NCBI GenBank assembly: GCA_029204225.1
Contig: CM055105.1
Location: 51,844,331-51,908,330 of the forward strand
DNA: 64,000 bases
From: Diphasiastrum complanatum
Taxonomy: Eukaryota; Streptophyta; Lycopodiopsida; Lycopodiales; Lycopodiaceae
Direction: 5' to 3'
A program made the position numbers and the translations under genes. This document shows positions 47,478-59,636 of the stretch, one piece after another (the first letter of the stretch is position 1; each line of letters opens with the position of its first letter). The notes beneath the pieces were generated by a model. The model saw nothing but the letters and a program-made list of their open reading frames with translations, was not told the DNA's origin and searched no databases.

Positions 47478-48267
47478 AAAGTACAAGAGCATAAGCCATT
47501 GATCTAATGCAAATCCATTTTTAGCAAATTTTGGTGCTAAAAACTAGTATTGAGAGGACAAGCTAGAATCTTGATTTTGGTGAGGAGATTTGATCCCAAA
47601 ATTGGTAGGGGTCAAAATCTGTACTATCCACATGTGTGAGCACCTCTGAACCTGCATTTAATGCATGGTATTCATTTGATCCAAAGAAATTCAATTTGTG
47701 AGCTTTTGATGTAATTTTTGGTGGAAATCTTAGGATAAGCTACCAAGAATGAGTGCCATTGATTAGATTTGACTTAGGGTCATGAAATAGAATTAATCTA
47801 GGCTGAAATAAGGTCCTCTAAACTTGTTTTACAGGTCTTGAAAGTAAATCAAAAACTGTGAAAGAAATTAAGTCATTTTTTTGTCCAAAAATAGCCAAAA
47901 TTGGCAAGATTTGATTGTAAGATTTCACATCATCTTATCTTCATTCCAACTTTGTGAGGGAGTGCTAGAACTTAGATTATGAGTCCATTTGTTGGATTAG
48001 AAATCTAATTTGAGTGAAAAACTACAAGAGAGAGACCTTAGTGAGTTTCTAGAGACAATTAAATTCATTTCTTGGCAAGATTTGTTTGAAAGTAGTTTTC
48101 ACTTCATCTTATCTTCATTCCAGCTTTGTGAGGGAGTGATAGAACTGTGATTATAAGTCCATTTGTTGGATTAGAAATCAAATTTGAGTGAAACACTGCA
48201 AGTGTGAGACCTTTGTGAGTTTCAAGTCATTCAAATCTATTTCTTGTTTGTAGAAGTCACTAGTAAG
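47478..48267 (+). other. C4 5' leader
   Basis: Non-coding. Contains a diverged tandem duplication: CATCTTATCTTCATTCCA...TTTGTGAGGGAGTG near 47930 recurs near 48105, a period of about 175 bp. Confidence 0.7.
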
Positions 48268-49872
48268 ATGGGATCTACTGGAGCATACCTTCTAGAAGCT
48301 AGCGAGACATTGAATTCTACAAATTATGCTATTTGGAAGGTTAGGATGAATTTACTCCTGGTGCTCCAAGACCTTTATGAGTTCTTGATTGAAGATGAAG
48401 ATGAACCTCTAGGTGCACAGGAGTTAGCTAGATACAAGAAGAGATCTAGGCTTGCACTTCATTCTGTGAAGATGAATGTCAGCAATGATTTGTTGAGAGA
48501 AGTATTAGCTTGTACTAGTGCTAAAGAGGCTTGGGAGTCTTTAAAATCAATCTATTAGTCTAGCAACACTTCTAGAGTTCTTATGCTTAGAAATCAAATT
48601 TTGCAGAGCATGAGAAGAAGTGAGGAGAGTGCACAGGATTATGTACTCAGAATCAAGTCTCTAAATTGGGAGTTGGCTTCCATTGGAGAGAAAATTCATG
48701 ATGGAGAGCTTGTATAAATTGTCCTTAATGGTCTAGGAGATGACTTTGCAAATTTGGTCCAAAGTTTTGCCATCCAAGACACTTTGCCAACTATAGAAAA
48801 ACTTCACAGTGTATTAGTGGCTGAAGAGTGTAGGATGCTCCATGCAAAATCTAGGATGAGTTCCTTGTCTTTGCAGGATGGTGATGAAAAAGCCAATTTC
48901 TCATTCAAGGGAAAAAAGAAGACCAATGGAAAGAAGAAGCATCTAAAGGAGGCCAAAGAAGAGGATGATGCATCAAGTTCAAAGGACAAGTCAAAGCAGA
49001 AATGCTTCTTTTGTGGAAAGAAGGGGCATTATGCATCTGAATGCTACAAGAGGCTAAGAGCACAAGTGGAGGAGGACAAACAAGGAAAACTTGCAAAGGA
49101 GGAGGAGGAGGATAAAGTAGATGTATTCTTAATGGCATCTACATCCTCACCAACAAGCAATAGCAATTCAAGAGACAATTGGTGGATCGACAGTGGGGCT
49201 AGCCCCCACATGTCTTGTGAAAAGGACTTTTTCTCAACTTTACACTCATTCAATGATGCTAAAAAGTTTGTCTTTACTGTAAATGATGAAGAGTGTAGGA
49301 TAGATGGTGTTGGCACCATCTCTTTGTGTCTAGAATCCTCAAAATGCATGGATCTAGAAAATGTCCTTTATGTACCATCAATCACCAAGAATATGCTTAG
49401 TGTTGGTCTACTCTTAGAAAGTGGTTTGGATGTCCACTTTAAGCATGGTGTTTGCTTCATCTTGAAGAATGATGTTTGCATTGCAAATGGATTTAAACAT
49501 GGAAGATTGTTTAAGTTGGAAGCTAGTGTTGCTTTTGAAAGAATGAGCTTGGCAAAGGAGGAGATCACTCAAGAGGAGATCTTGGCAAAGTGTGATCTTG
49601 CTTGCATTGAGGGGGAGCATCAAAAGGATGAAGATATTGAGGATCAGCCTCAAAGCTTGAGAGTTCCAAGGGAGTTCTCAATGACAATGGCCGAGTCATC
49701 AAATTGCATGCAAATTGTCCATTCAAGTGTGCATCTTGCAAGGGTGGTGAGCATTGGAGAGTCTACTATCTTTGAATACTGTTTGGAAAGTAGTAATAGA
49801 CATGAGGTGACTTGTTTCTTACCTTTAAGATTCATTGTGTTTATTACTTTGTATGACAAGACAATGAAATGA
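48268..49872 (+). pseudogene. gag: Ty1/copia Gag-protease fused to unknown C-terminus (C4)
   Basis: Starts MGSTGAYLLEASETL. Gag UBN2 part: TNYAIWKVRMNLLL, TSAKEAWESLKSIY, then stops at about 48556 and 48715 in an otherwise continuous frame. Zinc knuckle CFFCGKKGHYASEC is perfect, near 49003. Protease active site WWIDSGASPHM is near 49181, followed by the normal protease end (NVLYVPSITKNMLSVGLLLE) and GRLFKLEA. Instead of integrase, the frame passes into hinge-like DIEDQPQSLRVPREF and then about 60 residues I cannot place (ESSNCMQIVHSSVHLARVVS, TIFEYCLESSNRHEVTCFLP). So integrase and RT were removed by an internal deletion that kept the frame. The two stops make Gag defective. Confidence 0.88.
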
Positions 49873-50079
49873 GATGCTTTGAAATCTACATTTGCAATTG
49901 ATGAAGCAATTTCATTGGATAACTATTTTTGTAATAGTTTGAATAGCGTCATAAAAGATGAAACATCATTTGCTTTGGAAATCTTTCTGTCCACATGCTT
50001 TGTGCATGATCATTCCAATGTAAGGACCAAAGATTGATTTACGCATCCTCCATCACTTTTAGGATTGATTGGGATTCAT
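49873..50079 (+). other. Decayed continuation after the C4 ORF
   Basis: After the stop the same frame stays readable for about 50 codons (STFAIDEAISLDNYFCNSL) but is unrecognised. Confidence 0.35.
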
Positions 50080-50790
50080 TTTGCTATAAGTTTTTGTCAA
50101 ATATGGCAAAACATAATCAGCGTATATATGTTGAAAAACCATCTCAAAGACATCATGTAGTGAGGCATTGTGAACTAGATTGACATGCCAGATTTATGGG
50201 CCAAATTTTCTATGTGAATGACATTTGAGGATGTAAAAAATCCACAACACAAATTTACTGTTACTGAGTTTAAATTTTCTACTAACTATTGGATCAACTT
50301 TTTGTTTTTATTAAACATTGTTTTTTATTATTTTCTTTGAGATGCTAGGTATATTTTTCAAACAAGGTCGACCTACCCATGTCATGCTATATTTTGCAAT
50401 TGAACTTGGTGCTGGGGTAGTCTACTCGATTCCATGTCTTACGTTATCATCAAGTTAACACATTGTAGTTAAAAAATACAAAATCATAACATTTTTCAAA
50501 GGATTGAATAAATTCCAATTTAAATCTAGTCTTTCAATTTTTCTTATAAATATTTCTAAACAAGAATGATGCTCTTGTTGCTTTGTGAATTGCAAGACAA
50601 AGAATCAAGAGGCTAACTCAAGTACCAAGTTTGAAAACTGTATAGCTAAGTACATGAGCAAGTGAGGCTTCTTTGTTAGAACAAACATTCTAGCAAGTTG
50701 AGTGAATTTAATCTACTTCTTGGCTTACATTCTCCTGCATTGTAAGTATAACATTTCTGGCTTGGGTAGCCAATTTAACATAGTATTTTT
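50080..50790 (-). repeat. Repeat family R, copy 3 (inverted)
   Basis: Reverse complement of the R copies at 24.8 and 26.4 kb: GTCGACCTACCCATGTCAT, GGGGTAGTCTACTCGATTCC, CTTGTTGCTTTGTGAATTG, CTTGGGTAGCC in matching order. Confidence 0.8.
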
Positions 50791-50819
50791 TGTGTTCATC
50801 ACATACAAAAAAGTTGTAG

Positions 50820-51600
50820 TAACTACAATTATGCTATTTATATTCTTTTTTAGAGCATGTAGTAAGGCATAACATAATTAGGATATACTGTTGAAAAACA
50901 ATCTGAAACATGGAACATGTTTATATATTCTTATGTTCTAATTTTTCATTTGATATCATTTTTGTGAGCAACAATAGTTTCTAACAAAAAATCTATTAAG
51001 AATATTTAAACCCTTTGCAATGCACATCATTTAGAGAGGCATTGTAATCTAAATTGTCATGCAAGATTTATATGTAAGTAAACTATGTTTGAGGATGAAA
51101 AACAATCCAGAATACAATTTTTAATGTTAGTGAGTAAAAATTTTCTACTAACTACTGGATCTACTTAGCTTTGAAAAGATTGTTATTTATTATTCTCTTG
51201 TGAATACTAGATATAGTTCTCAAACAAGCAAGACCTATTCATGTCATACTATATTTGCAATTCAACTTGGTACTGGGGTAGTCTACTCGATTCCATGCCT
51301 TATTACATTATCATCAAGTTAACACATTGTAATAAATAAGAAAATAACCTTTTTTATAACATACATATACATAAGCACAAATGATGTGTCCATTGCTTTG
51401 TGAATTGAAAGACAGAGAATCAAGAGGCTATCTCAAGTACCAAGTTTGAAAATTCTATAGCTAAGTACATGAGGAAGTAAGCTTGTTTGTTAGAGAAACA
51501 TTCTAGCAACTCGTTTGAATTGAATGTAATTTTGGCTTACTTTGTCCTACATTGTTGTATGACATTTTTGGTTGGGTAGTAAATTACTAACTACTCATAA
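50820..51600 (-). repeat. Repeat family R, copy 4 (inverted)
   Basis: Second inverted copy, about 850 bp after copy 3 and roughly 75-80% similar to it (TACTGGGGTAGTCTACTC; AGAGAATCAAGAGGCTA; TTGGTTGGGTAGTA). Confidence 0.8.
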
Positions 51601-51810
51601 ATGAATAATTTATTTAGGGTTGTCTCGATATCTGCAAATCCTCCAACATCTTAATACGTTAATGAGCACTGATGTACTAAGAGTACATGACACTCCCCCT
51701 ACTTAAGCATTTTCTTCGATGATAACCATTAGTCTGGCATCTGAATTGTTAAGATCCCACATGAAAAAATTATTGTCATAATCAATTCCCAATATAGAAA
51801 CTAATATGTT
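51601..51810 (-). mobile_element. Candidate minus-strand LTR border and polypurine tract
   Basis: Minus-strand AAGTAGGGGGAG followed by TGTCATGTACTC at 51692, the layout of PPT then LTR start. The LTR body would extend left into repeat R copy 4. Tentative. Confidence 0.4.
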
Positions 51811-52740
51811 TTAATCGATCATCTCTAAAAATAACAAATGATATTCTAAATGAGCATTCATTATCAATAATATCGAGTGAACGAGATGCTTGCAAAAAGT
51901 GACGATATCCCTTCCACTCAAAGTAGTTTCATCATAATCAATGTCTTTAATTTGCAAAAAACCTTTTGCTACAAGCCTTGATTTATAGCTGTTTATTGAT
52001 CCATCTTGGTTATACTTCAATCTATACACCCACTTGCAATCAAGTGGTTTCTTTCCTTGAGGAAGATCCCATGTATGATTCTCCATGAGAGCATCATACT
52101 CCACTTGCATATCATCCATCCAACTTCTTGATTTACAAGCATCTTCATAAAAGGTGGTTGATCAAGAATTGAAGTAAGAGAAATATAGAAAGTGAAAGAT
52201 GAAGTGGCTTCCCTTTTATCACACCTTTGCCAATGTAGGTGAGCCTAGATGGCTCGGTGGATCTTCTTGGAGTCTTCAGAGTCTTCGGGTCTTGAGATGG
52301 ATCCTCAAGCTCTTGATCACTTTGAAGCTCCTCCTCCATCCTAACATGCTCCTTGACATCAAGGTGGTTAGTAGCACTTTCATCCACTTTACAAGCTTTC
52401 CTTCATAAAAAATAACATCCCTACTCACTATGACTTTCTTAGTGATGGGATTGAAGACTCTATATCCTTTGTTATTTTCACTATAGCCCACAAATATACC
52501 CTTGATAGAAGTGGAATCATCCTTATTCCTTGTATTCAAGGATTGATGAACATAACAAGTAGATCCAAAAAAATTTAGATCTTTGAGATTAGGCCTCTAA
52601 CCATATAGAGCCTCAAATGGTGTGATTCCTCCAATGGCTTGGTTGGGCAATCTATTGCACAAAAAATTAGCACAAGCGATTACCTCATGCCAAAATGGAT
52701 TTGGTAGAAGAGCACCTAGACTTAATGCTTTAGTGTGAGA
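51811..52740 (-). pseudogene. pol: Ty1/copia pol remnant (integrase end, hinge, RT start)
   Basis: From right to left: integrase end (LLPNPFWHEVIACANFLCNR, ITPFEALYG, PNLKDLNFFGSTCYVHQ), hinge (STSIKGIFVGYSENNKGYRV, KKVIVSRDVIFYEGK, PRRSTEPSRLTY) and RT start (VEYDALMENHTWDLPQGKK, LDCKWVYRLKYNQDGSINSY, SRLVAKGFLQIKDIDYDET). RT stops before the palm. Several frame breaks. The integrase core and everything downstream of the fingers are missing. Confidence 0.88.
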
Positions 52741-53086
52741 GATTTAAGATCATTATCCCTTTGATCTTTGGTTAGAAAAACAAGCAATTCACCAATCTTG
52801 ACAATGTAAAAAAATCAGCATCTACACTAAGAATGAGATGTAATCTCTAATAGATCTTGATCATACATGAACAAAAACATAAAATAATGTTGATTTCCAC
52901 ACAATAACAATAAGCTAATGTATTTCACACGTGTGGATCTGAAAATAGCATTTAATGAGCATTCTATACATAGAATTGCAAGATATCACAAGTATAGTGC
53001 ACCAATGGATAGTAGAACCCAAGAGAACCATGTATAAGCATGAATGAGATAAGAGAGAGAGAGAGAATGTCTTCTCTTACCATGAG
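52741..53086. other. No recognisable gene
   Basis: AT-rich, with one CACACGTGTG palindrome near 52927 and a short (GA)n run near 53052; probably LTR-derived. Confidence 0.35.
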
Positions 53087-54720
53087 TTACATTCTTTCAT
53101 AACAGTTCCAAAACCTAAATTGCCACTTGGTTTCCCTCCAAAATATAAACCGATGGTGATAAGGATTGGAGATTGTCGGCATTTGTGATCGGAGAAGTGG
53201 AAAGTATTGTGGAAGTGGTGGTGGTAGCGATAGTGGTGGTGTAGGAAATGGTGTGGTGGTAGTAGGTGGCATGTTTAACAGTGAAAGTAAGAATTCTTCA
53301 ATGTTGAAGGATGTGTCAAAGACATTTGGAAAATGCATCAGAGATTGCATAGAGGTGGTTGTGACTGGTGCGGTGGAGAGTGGGAGTGTGTTTGTGGAGA
53401 CAATAGGAGGTGTAGTGGTGAGGGTGAGTGTGATGGGTAGTGTGATAGTGATGGTTGATGTGATGAGAATTTTTGAGATGGTGGTTGGTGGGTCACTTAC
53501 CATGAACGACACAGGTGGTTGGTGAGTCACTTACCATGAACGACACAGGTGGGACACCAGGTTCAGCCTTTGTCTCCTTTGTCTCAGAATGTCTCGTCAA
53601 AGGATTTAATGTTGCAGTCAATTCTTCTTCAATGGCTTCCATGATTTTCACTGTTGAGGTGTCTTTAGGCATTGGATAGGGTGATTGTGCTATGTCTCCC
53701 ATTTTGTTGATATTTCCATGCCCTTGGATGGTGGATTTGCGCAACTTCTATTTGTTGATGTTGGATGAGTCTTTATCTTGTGTGTGGCCCTCTAAATGTT
53801 CTTTTGTGTGTTGGCTATGGGCATGCTCTTTTAACCGCTTTGACTCTAACTCTGCTTCCTTGCCTCGTGTGAATGACACTGGTGTGTATCTACTAGTGAT
53901 GTGCATCGTTTGAGTGCTGGCCTACTTGTTTCCTTTGCCTCTCCCTCTTTTATCCTCTTGGAGTGCTGAGCTTGTGTCGAGGTGGTATGTGGCACTTCTG
54001 GATATTTCACTTGCACTCGAGCGAGAATGCTAGGGAACCCAAGTAATGTTTGCTTACGAGCATATGCAGGAGATATTTGCACTTTGTGAGAGGTTTTCTT
54101 GCTTTGAGCTCTGCACATAATTTGATACTTATCTTTTCTGCCCACATGAAGTGGCGTTTAACAGGTTCCTCCAAGCCAAATGATAGGGCAAATAAAGTGC
54201 TACTCGGAATCCTATCAAATCTTGACGATTGTACCTCAGTGAGTAATGCAAGTAGGTCTGCCATTGCCTTAAGTCCTAGATCCGAGATGAGTTTGACAGC
54301 GTAACCGTCCTTGTTGTATATGGAGGTGTCACCATCTTCCGTACAGAGATGCATAAAGTAATTCCTATCAAAAGATTGCCCTCTGTCGTGCATAGGCTCT
54401 CCTTCATTCGGGAACCCCAAGTGATTTAGGATATGTGGTGATATAGGAATTGGATCCTCGTCGTTGCATCTAGGGATCCTGAATGTCTGGAGCTCGTCAT
54501 CAAATGTACAATAAGCTGCACGCACCAGTCATTCATGTTGCACACTTGAGAAAAGTTGTATGTCAAAGTTTAGTCGCTCTAAGAAAGAACGAGCCACTGC
54601 TAGCTTTTTGGAAAAATCAGTAAATGAGACCGAGTGAATTTCTGTAGTGCACTTGCTAGGTTTCATGTATGATAAAACACTTTGCTTAGTTCTGGGACTC
54701 CACAATATGGATAATATGCT
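53087..54720 (-). pseudogene. Extra ORF downstream of gypsy G3 integrase (env-like position)
   Basis: Same strand as G3 pol and directly 3' of it. From about 54720 the frame reads SILSILWSPRTKQSVLSYMK, SVSFTDFSKKLAVARSFLER and LNFDIQLFSSVQHE, a stop at about 54529, then LVRAAYCTFDDELQTFRIPR, PISPHILNHLGFPNEGEP, DGYAVKLISDLGLKAMADLL, RFDRIPSSTLFALSFGLEEP and KRHFMWAEKISIKLCAELKA. After frame breaks a Lys/Ser/Thr-rich part follows, and then a Pro/Thr-rich end (TLTTTPPIVSTNTLPLSTAP). The layout resembles the 'putative plant transposon protein' ORFs of Athila/Tat-type elements, from memory of the family; no transmembrane segment is obvious. A 33-bp tandem duplication near 53505-53570 repeats PPVSFMVSD. 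Function unknown. Confidence 0.5.
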
Positions 54721-54743
54721 TCTTGGTAGCTTAGGCGAGTGGT

Positions 54744-54764
54744 CCTCTTTTTTTTTTTTTTTTT
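54744..54764 (-). repeat. Poly(A) tract on the minus strand
   Basis: About 18-20 T on the plus strand between the extra ORF and integrase. Could be slippage or a scar of insertion. Confidence 0.8.
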
Positions 54765-55075
54765 GAAAGAGAGATTAATTCCTTGCAATCGATTGCAAGA
54801 ATAAGTGATGCTAGCTTCAAACCGTAAAATAATTACTATTTTGAGACATGATTATCATTGGTCATGCAAGCTGTTACATGGAACTTGTACAATAGTCATA
54901 GAAGTGAGGTAGATTTGCGAGAATTCAGACCTAAACTATCCTAAGAAGTATTGATTGTTAAACGTGCAGGCAATTCAACGAAAAAGAGTGTAAAAAATGA
55001 AATAAAAAAATGAACATTATCACAAAACGATAGAAATTACAGACATGCATGCACACACACATAACACACAATCAA
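54765..55075 (-). other. Spacer between G3 integrase and extra ORF
   Basis: No gene recognised. Confidence 0.5.
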
Positions 55076-56290
55076 TCAGTACATGTCTAAGGAATAGCAA
55101 GGCTCATGATATTGCCATAATTTACTCTCGTTCACTACCGTGTCTAGAGGGATGCCTTCGAGGGTTTTAAGTTTAGCGTAGCCCAAGGCAAAGATATGAT
55201 CAATGATATAGGGACCTTGGCCAGTAAACTTAAGCTTGCTCTTATGTACTTTTTTTTGATAGAGAAGGACTCTATCTCCTTCTTTAAATTCCTTCAACTT
55301 AATATGGCAGTCATGCTAATCTTGTTGACGTCTTTTGTGCACTTGTGACTCTTGTTTCGCAAAGCTTATGGAGGTGGAATAGCCTATGAGCAAGGATATG
55401 ACTTTCGTCTAGTTTCAAATCATAGGCTACCTGTAAAGATGGGATGTAGAATTCTACAGGCATCACGGCCTCTTGTCCATACGTGAGTTGGAATGGTGTC
55501 GTGCTAGTGGCCTTTTTGGGTGTTGTTGGATACGCCCATAAAGTGGCATGTAATTTGAAGTCCCAATCCGACCGACTGGCTTCCACTGTCTTCGTGAGGA
55601 TTTTGCATAGAACCTCATTCGTGGACCCAACCTGCCTGTTACATCTTGGGTAATATGGGGCATTTTTGCGATGAACAACTAGGAAGGTCGACAACAAGTG
55701 TTCAGTTACTGTGTTCAAAAAGTGTGTACCCCTGTCATTGATGATTTTGAGTGGGCAACCAAATCATACAATGATCTGCTCATTAAGGAACCGAACAGTG
55801 GTTTTGGCATCGGCGTTCTTTACCACCTGAGCCTTTGCCCACTTTGTGCAGCCACGATAATATATCTTGCCTATTTGAATTGTGTAGTGGGACTGATTGG
55901 TCCTACATAATCAATACCCCATTTGAAAAATGCTTGTTCAGATAAGATGGGGGTTAAAGGCATATAATCTAAAAATTGTGGCCTTTTGGCTCTTTGGCAC
56001 ACATCACAAGCCTTTACAGAGTTATGAGTTTTCTTCAATAGTGAAGGCCACCAATACCCAACCAGTAAGATCTTCCTAGATGTGTTTTCTGAGGCAAAGT
56101 GTCCACCACCAACTCCTTCGTATAGCAAGGATATGATGGGAATAATCTTGCCCTCAGTCAAACATCATCTAATCACACCGTCTACACCCTTTCTATAAGG
56201 TTGCCCCGCTATAAGTTTATAGGGTTTCACCTTATAGATACATTCGCATTGGATAGGTTTCAACAACGTTGATCTAGCACCCCCATCATT
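55076..56290 (-). pseudogene. pol: Ty3/gypsy integrase (G3)
   Basis: Zinc-binding part GGGHFASENTSRKILL...KACDVCQRAKR and first catalytic Asp WGIDYVGPIS (56161-55871); second Asp in INDRGTHFLNTV (about 55740); then PYYPRCNRQVGSTNEVL, where the third catalytic Glu is Gly; then TPFQLTYGQEAVMPVEFYIP. The C-terminal part (55297-55076) has FKEGDRVLLYQKKVHKSKLK and GQGPYIIDHIF, a GPY/F module, with no chromodomain after it. Three frames are used, so frameshifts are present. It supplies the tail that G2 lacks. Confidence 0.9.
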
Positions 56291-56297
56291 AGAAACT

Positions 56298-56790
56298 TTA
56301 TGATGTCTTTAGCCCACATGGGGGTACAGTCAACTTGAAGAGTATTGCATCGGGTAGGTCATCATTGATGTCCTCCGTTGGTTTCTCATCACTCAATATT
56401 CTGGATAGATGATCAACGACAAAATGTTGCGATCCCTTGCACACAACAATACAAAATTCAAATTCTTGTAGTAATAGCAACCAACATGTGATTCTACCTT
56501 TTGTGCAAGTTTTGTTCACGAGGTAAAGTAACGCTTGATGATCTATGAAGAATAGAAAGGGTTTACCTAGCTTCTGGATGACATAAATCATCGCTATTGC
56601 TTCCCTCTCAGTTGTGGTGTAGTTCATCTCCGCAGATGTTAATTGTCTACTAACAAAACGAATTGGATAGTCCTTCTTGTACTCTCCTGGCTGAGCTAGC
56701 ACTGCACTGATGGCAAACTTTGATGCATCAGTGTGGATGTGAAACTCCTTCGTGTAATCTGGAGCTCACAAGATAGGAGCAGTTGTCAAG
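56298..56790 (-). pseudogene. pol: Ty3/gypsy RNase H (G3)
   Basis: HIHTDASKFAI just upstream, then AQPGEYKKDYPIRFVSRQL, TTTEREAIAMIYVIQKLG, FLFFIDHQALLYLVNK and VVDHLSRILSDEKPTED. A few residues are missing around QKLGKPF where G2 has the full RHYLLGQTF segment. The upstream junction carries a stop. Confidence 0.85.
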
Positions 56791-57800
56791 GTGTGTTTGA
56801 GTTCTTGGAAGGCCTTTCTCTGTTCATCCATCCACTTAGGATTTACGGTCACTCTGTACATCCATCGTGCCTTACTAGCAAAATCACGAATATGGCAACG
56901 ATAGTGATTAGCATGACCCATAAAGCAATAAGCGTCAAGGACCGTTTTAGGTTCTGACCTCTCAAAGATGACTTTGATCTTCTCTGGGTCGGTGGAAATC
57001 CCATTGCGCGATACAATATGACCAAGTATGACGTCGTGGGTGACCCACTTCTGACATTTTTTAGGATTAAGAGAAATACCATATCTCTAGCATTGTATGA
57101 AAATACGTTTGAGTATGGCCAGCTGCATGGATTCTTCCGAGTGCACCCCAAGGTCATCAAGATAGATCTCAAGGTTGTCACCGATGAGATCATAAAATGT
57201 TGCTTGCATGACACGTTGGAAGGTACATGGTGCATTACACAATCCAAATGGCATAATGCGCCAGCTAAAGATACCCCATTCCATAGCAAAAGCCGTTTTT
57301 GGTTAGTTTCTTTAGAGATAACAACTAAATTGTATCCACTAACGCCATCCAAGAAGGAGTAAACTTCATCCCCAGCTAGGTTTTGCAATATGGATTCGCC
57401 ATACAGGATTGGAAAATGATTTCTTTCTGTGGAAGCATTTAATTTGCGATAGTCGTCACAGATATGAATCTTCCCGTTCTTCTTTGGGACCACAACGATA
57501 GGTGATACCCAATCTGTATGTTCCACCTCGTAGATGAAACCTGCCTCCAAGAGCTTTTGGAGTTCGGTTTAACATCCTTTTTTAATGGGATTCTATGCAT
57601 GACAACCGAAGGATCTACCCCCTTCATGTCCTTGTAGTTCCATGCAAAGTTATGACGATATCTTTTAAGGAGTTTCTCTAAGGCCAGATCCATTGATATT
57701 TTTGATATATCTTGGTATCCATTTATCTTTAGCAATTTTTTCATTGCAAATATTGATTGCATCAATGGTTCCTCTTGGTCTCCGATTATGTGTAGCCATT
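56791..57800 (-). pseudogene. pol: Ty3/gypsy reverse transcriptase (G3)
   Basis: Starts inside the linker (QSIFAMKKLLKINGYQDISK), then RYRHNFAWNYKDMKGVDPSV, GFIYEVEHTDWVSPIVVVPK, DDYRKLNASTERNHFPIL and FLDGVSGYNLVVISKETNQK. In another frame come WRIMPFGLCNAPCTFQRVM and the intact catalytic box LEIYLDDLGVHSEES, then HDVILGHIVSRNGISTDPEK-type text in the rest. Two frameshifts. Upstream of about 57800 the linker, protease and gag are absent, so G3 is truncated there. Confidence 0.9.
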
Positions 57801-58788
57801 AGTCGAAAATACGAGTACACAAGCTGAGAACAGAGAGAATGTAGAGATTGCGAGGTAAACCTAAGAATGGCAATCCAAAATAAGAGATAGAACGAAGAAA
57901 ATGAGAGGTATACCTATGAATGACAAGAAGTTCCTAAACTACAGCTATTACTTAACCACAGTTTATGACTATTGACGTCAAATCAACCTCGGGTGAACAA
58001 TGACGGGCAACATAAGAGTATCCGGATAGCCATTGTGGTCCAATCACAGTTGTTTGTTCTACCCGGTGGGATATTTGAAAATCACAAAAATTTGGCCGGA
58101 AAAGTTAAATACAATATCCGTTTGTCAACCACTGTTACAGTTCGTCACAGATGGACACCATTCATTGGAACACATAAGCGTTGAAAGCGTGCAAAGTCAA
58201 AAAAAGCATCTTGACAAAGGGCCCATTTTGAGTTCTAATATCCCCTAATGACTTAACCTAGTCAGTGAACATAAGCATATGATCAAGTACTGTTTTGACA
58301 GATACTTGTAGAGTTAACAAATCTTTGTGTGGAAGATTTATGGATTAACTTATAAATGATTTGGGTAAGGATCTAAATGTGGTGTCATACTAATATAATT
58401 GAATTCTTCACCTAGACATTTGAGATTTCTAAAACATCGGCAACTAACTTGAGTAGTTGATTACTCCAGGATGAAGTTAATTGGTAAAATGATCAACGTG
58501 ATGAGGAATCAACAGAAATTGATGGTTTTGAATTATATTGCTTGTAAGACACATGATTAGTGAATCATCAAGATTCATCAGGTAAGATTTTGTGCATTGG
58601 ATATACAAAATTCTTGGTATATAGTATTCTTTAGTTAAGGAATAGACTCAGTTCATTAGTGATTGTATCCCAGAGATCTCGATTGGATAACGAATCCGAG
58701 AATAATAACTGAATTGATTTTTAACAAAACTTTGGGTATCTAGATTTAATTCTAGATGATAATCTAAAGTTTTTTGTAGTTGAAGATG
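57801..58788. other. No recognisable gene; flank of N1
   Basis: AT-rich text without domains. It resumes at 63567 after the N1 insertion. Confidence 0.45.
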
Positions 58789-58793
58789 ATTGT
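58789..58793 (+). repeat. Target-site duplication of N1, left copy
   Basis: ATTGT, repeated exactly at 63562-63566. Confidence 0.93.
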
Positions 58794-59624
58794 TGTGAAA
58801 AATGCAAAAAAAAGCTTGGTAGAGGCCAAAAATCTTGTATATAGATGATTACACATGTGTGGAGCCTATTCCCACGTGTGAAATAATGTACTTGTCATGT
58901 ACCATAATCATATAGGTTGTACATATGATTTAATTCAAGTTCTAGTGGCTAAAAAGGCCAAAAACTAGTTTTCTAGACATATGACACATGGCATCAATCT
59001 ATTGATTGCATGAACCACATCCTTTGCTTAGGTGTCATATCCAATGTGTAGAGGACAGCTCACACATGTGGAATAAGCTGAAGTAGGCGAATTTTGACTT
59101 CTAGAAGATTTCCAAGTAGATCTCCATATAGAAGAAAAATGGACCAAAAGTGCTCAAAATAGAAGGTTTTGTCCAAGTGTCAGTTTTGCATGATGAATCA
59201 TCATATGACAAAGCACCTTCACACATGTGGGATCAGAGGGATGATCTGTACCACGAGCTCCCACTTATTGTATATATAGAGCCACACTTGGCCATAATCA
59301 TTGTGAGACACCAATCTTGGTTTTGGAAGCAATTTTGAGTAATTCTCTCCATTTGTCTACATTTGTTTTGATTGTTTTGAGGTTCTATCAATGTGTACTT
59401 GATTTTCAGGTTGGAGTCCGTACTCAGAAAGTGTTTCACACGTGTGAAACCATAAAGTACACTTACCTTCAATTAATGATTGTTCTTGTTAGGATTTTGT
59501 GTCTAGAATTGATCTAGATTGATCTTAATCTGAAGTAGATTGATCGATCAAGTAATCTGACAACCAATCCCTCTTGAGGATCAGATTAGGATCCACTCTT
59601 GGTCCTTTTTGTACTTTTTGCACA
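58794..59624 (+). mobile_element. N1 5' LTR
   Basis: TGTGAAAAATGC...TTTTTGCACA. Palindromes ACACATGTGT 58851, CCACGTGTG 58872, CACACATGTG 59061, ACACATGTGG 59221 and TTCACACGTGTGAA 59435 keep the same spacing as in the C2 LTR. Confidence 0.96.
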
Positions 59625-59636
59625 TGGTATCAGAGC
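59625..59636 (+). other. N1 PBS (initiator tRNA-Met)
   Basis: TGGTATCAGAGC directly after the LTR. Confidence 0.97.

Noticed and set aside
53166-53525. Gly/Val-rich plus-strand frame of 119 codons
   Set aside because: Antisense of a Pro/Thr/Ser-rich low-complexity part of the G3 downstream ORF; codon composition is explained by the other strand.
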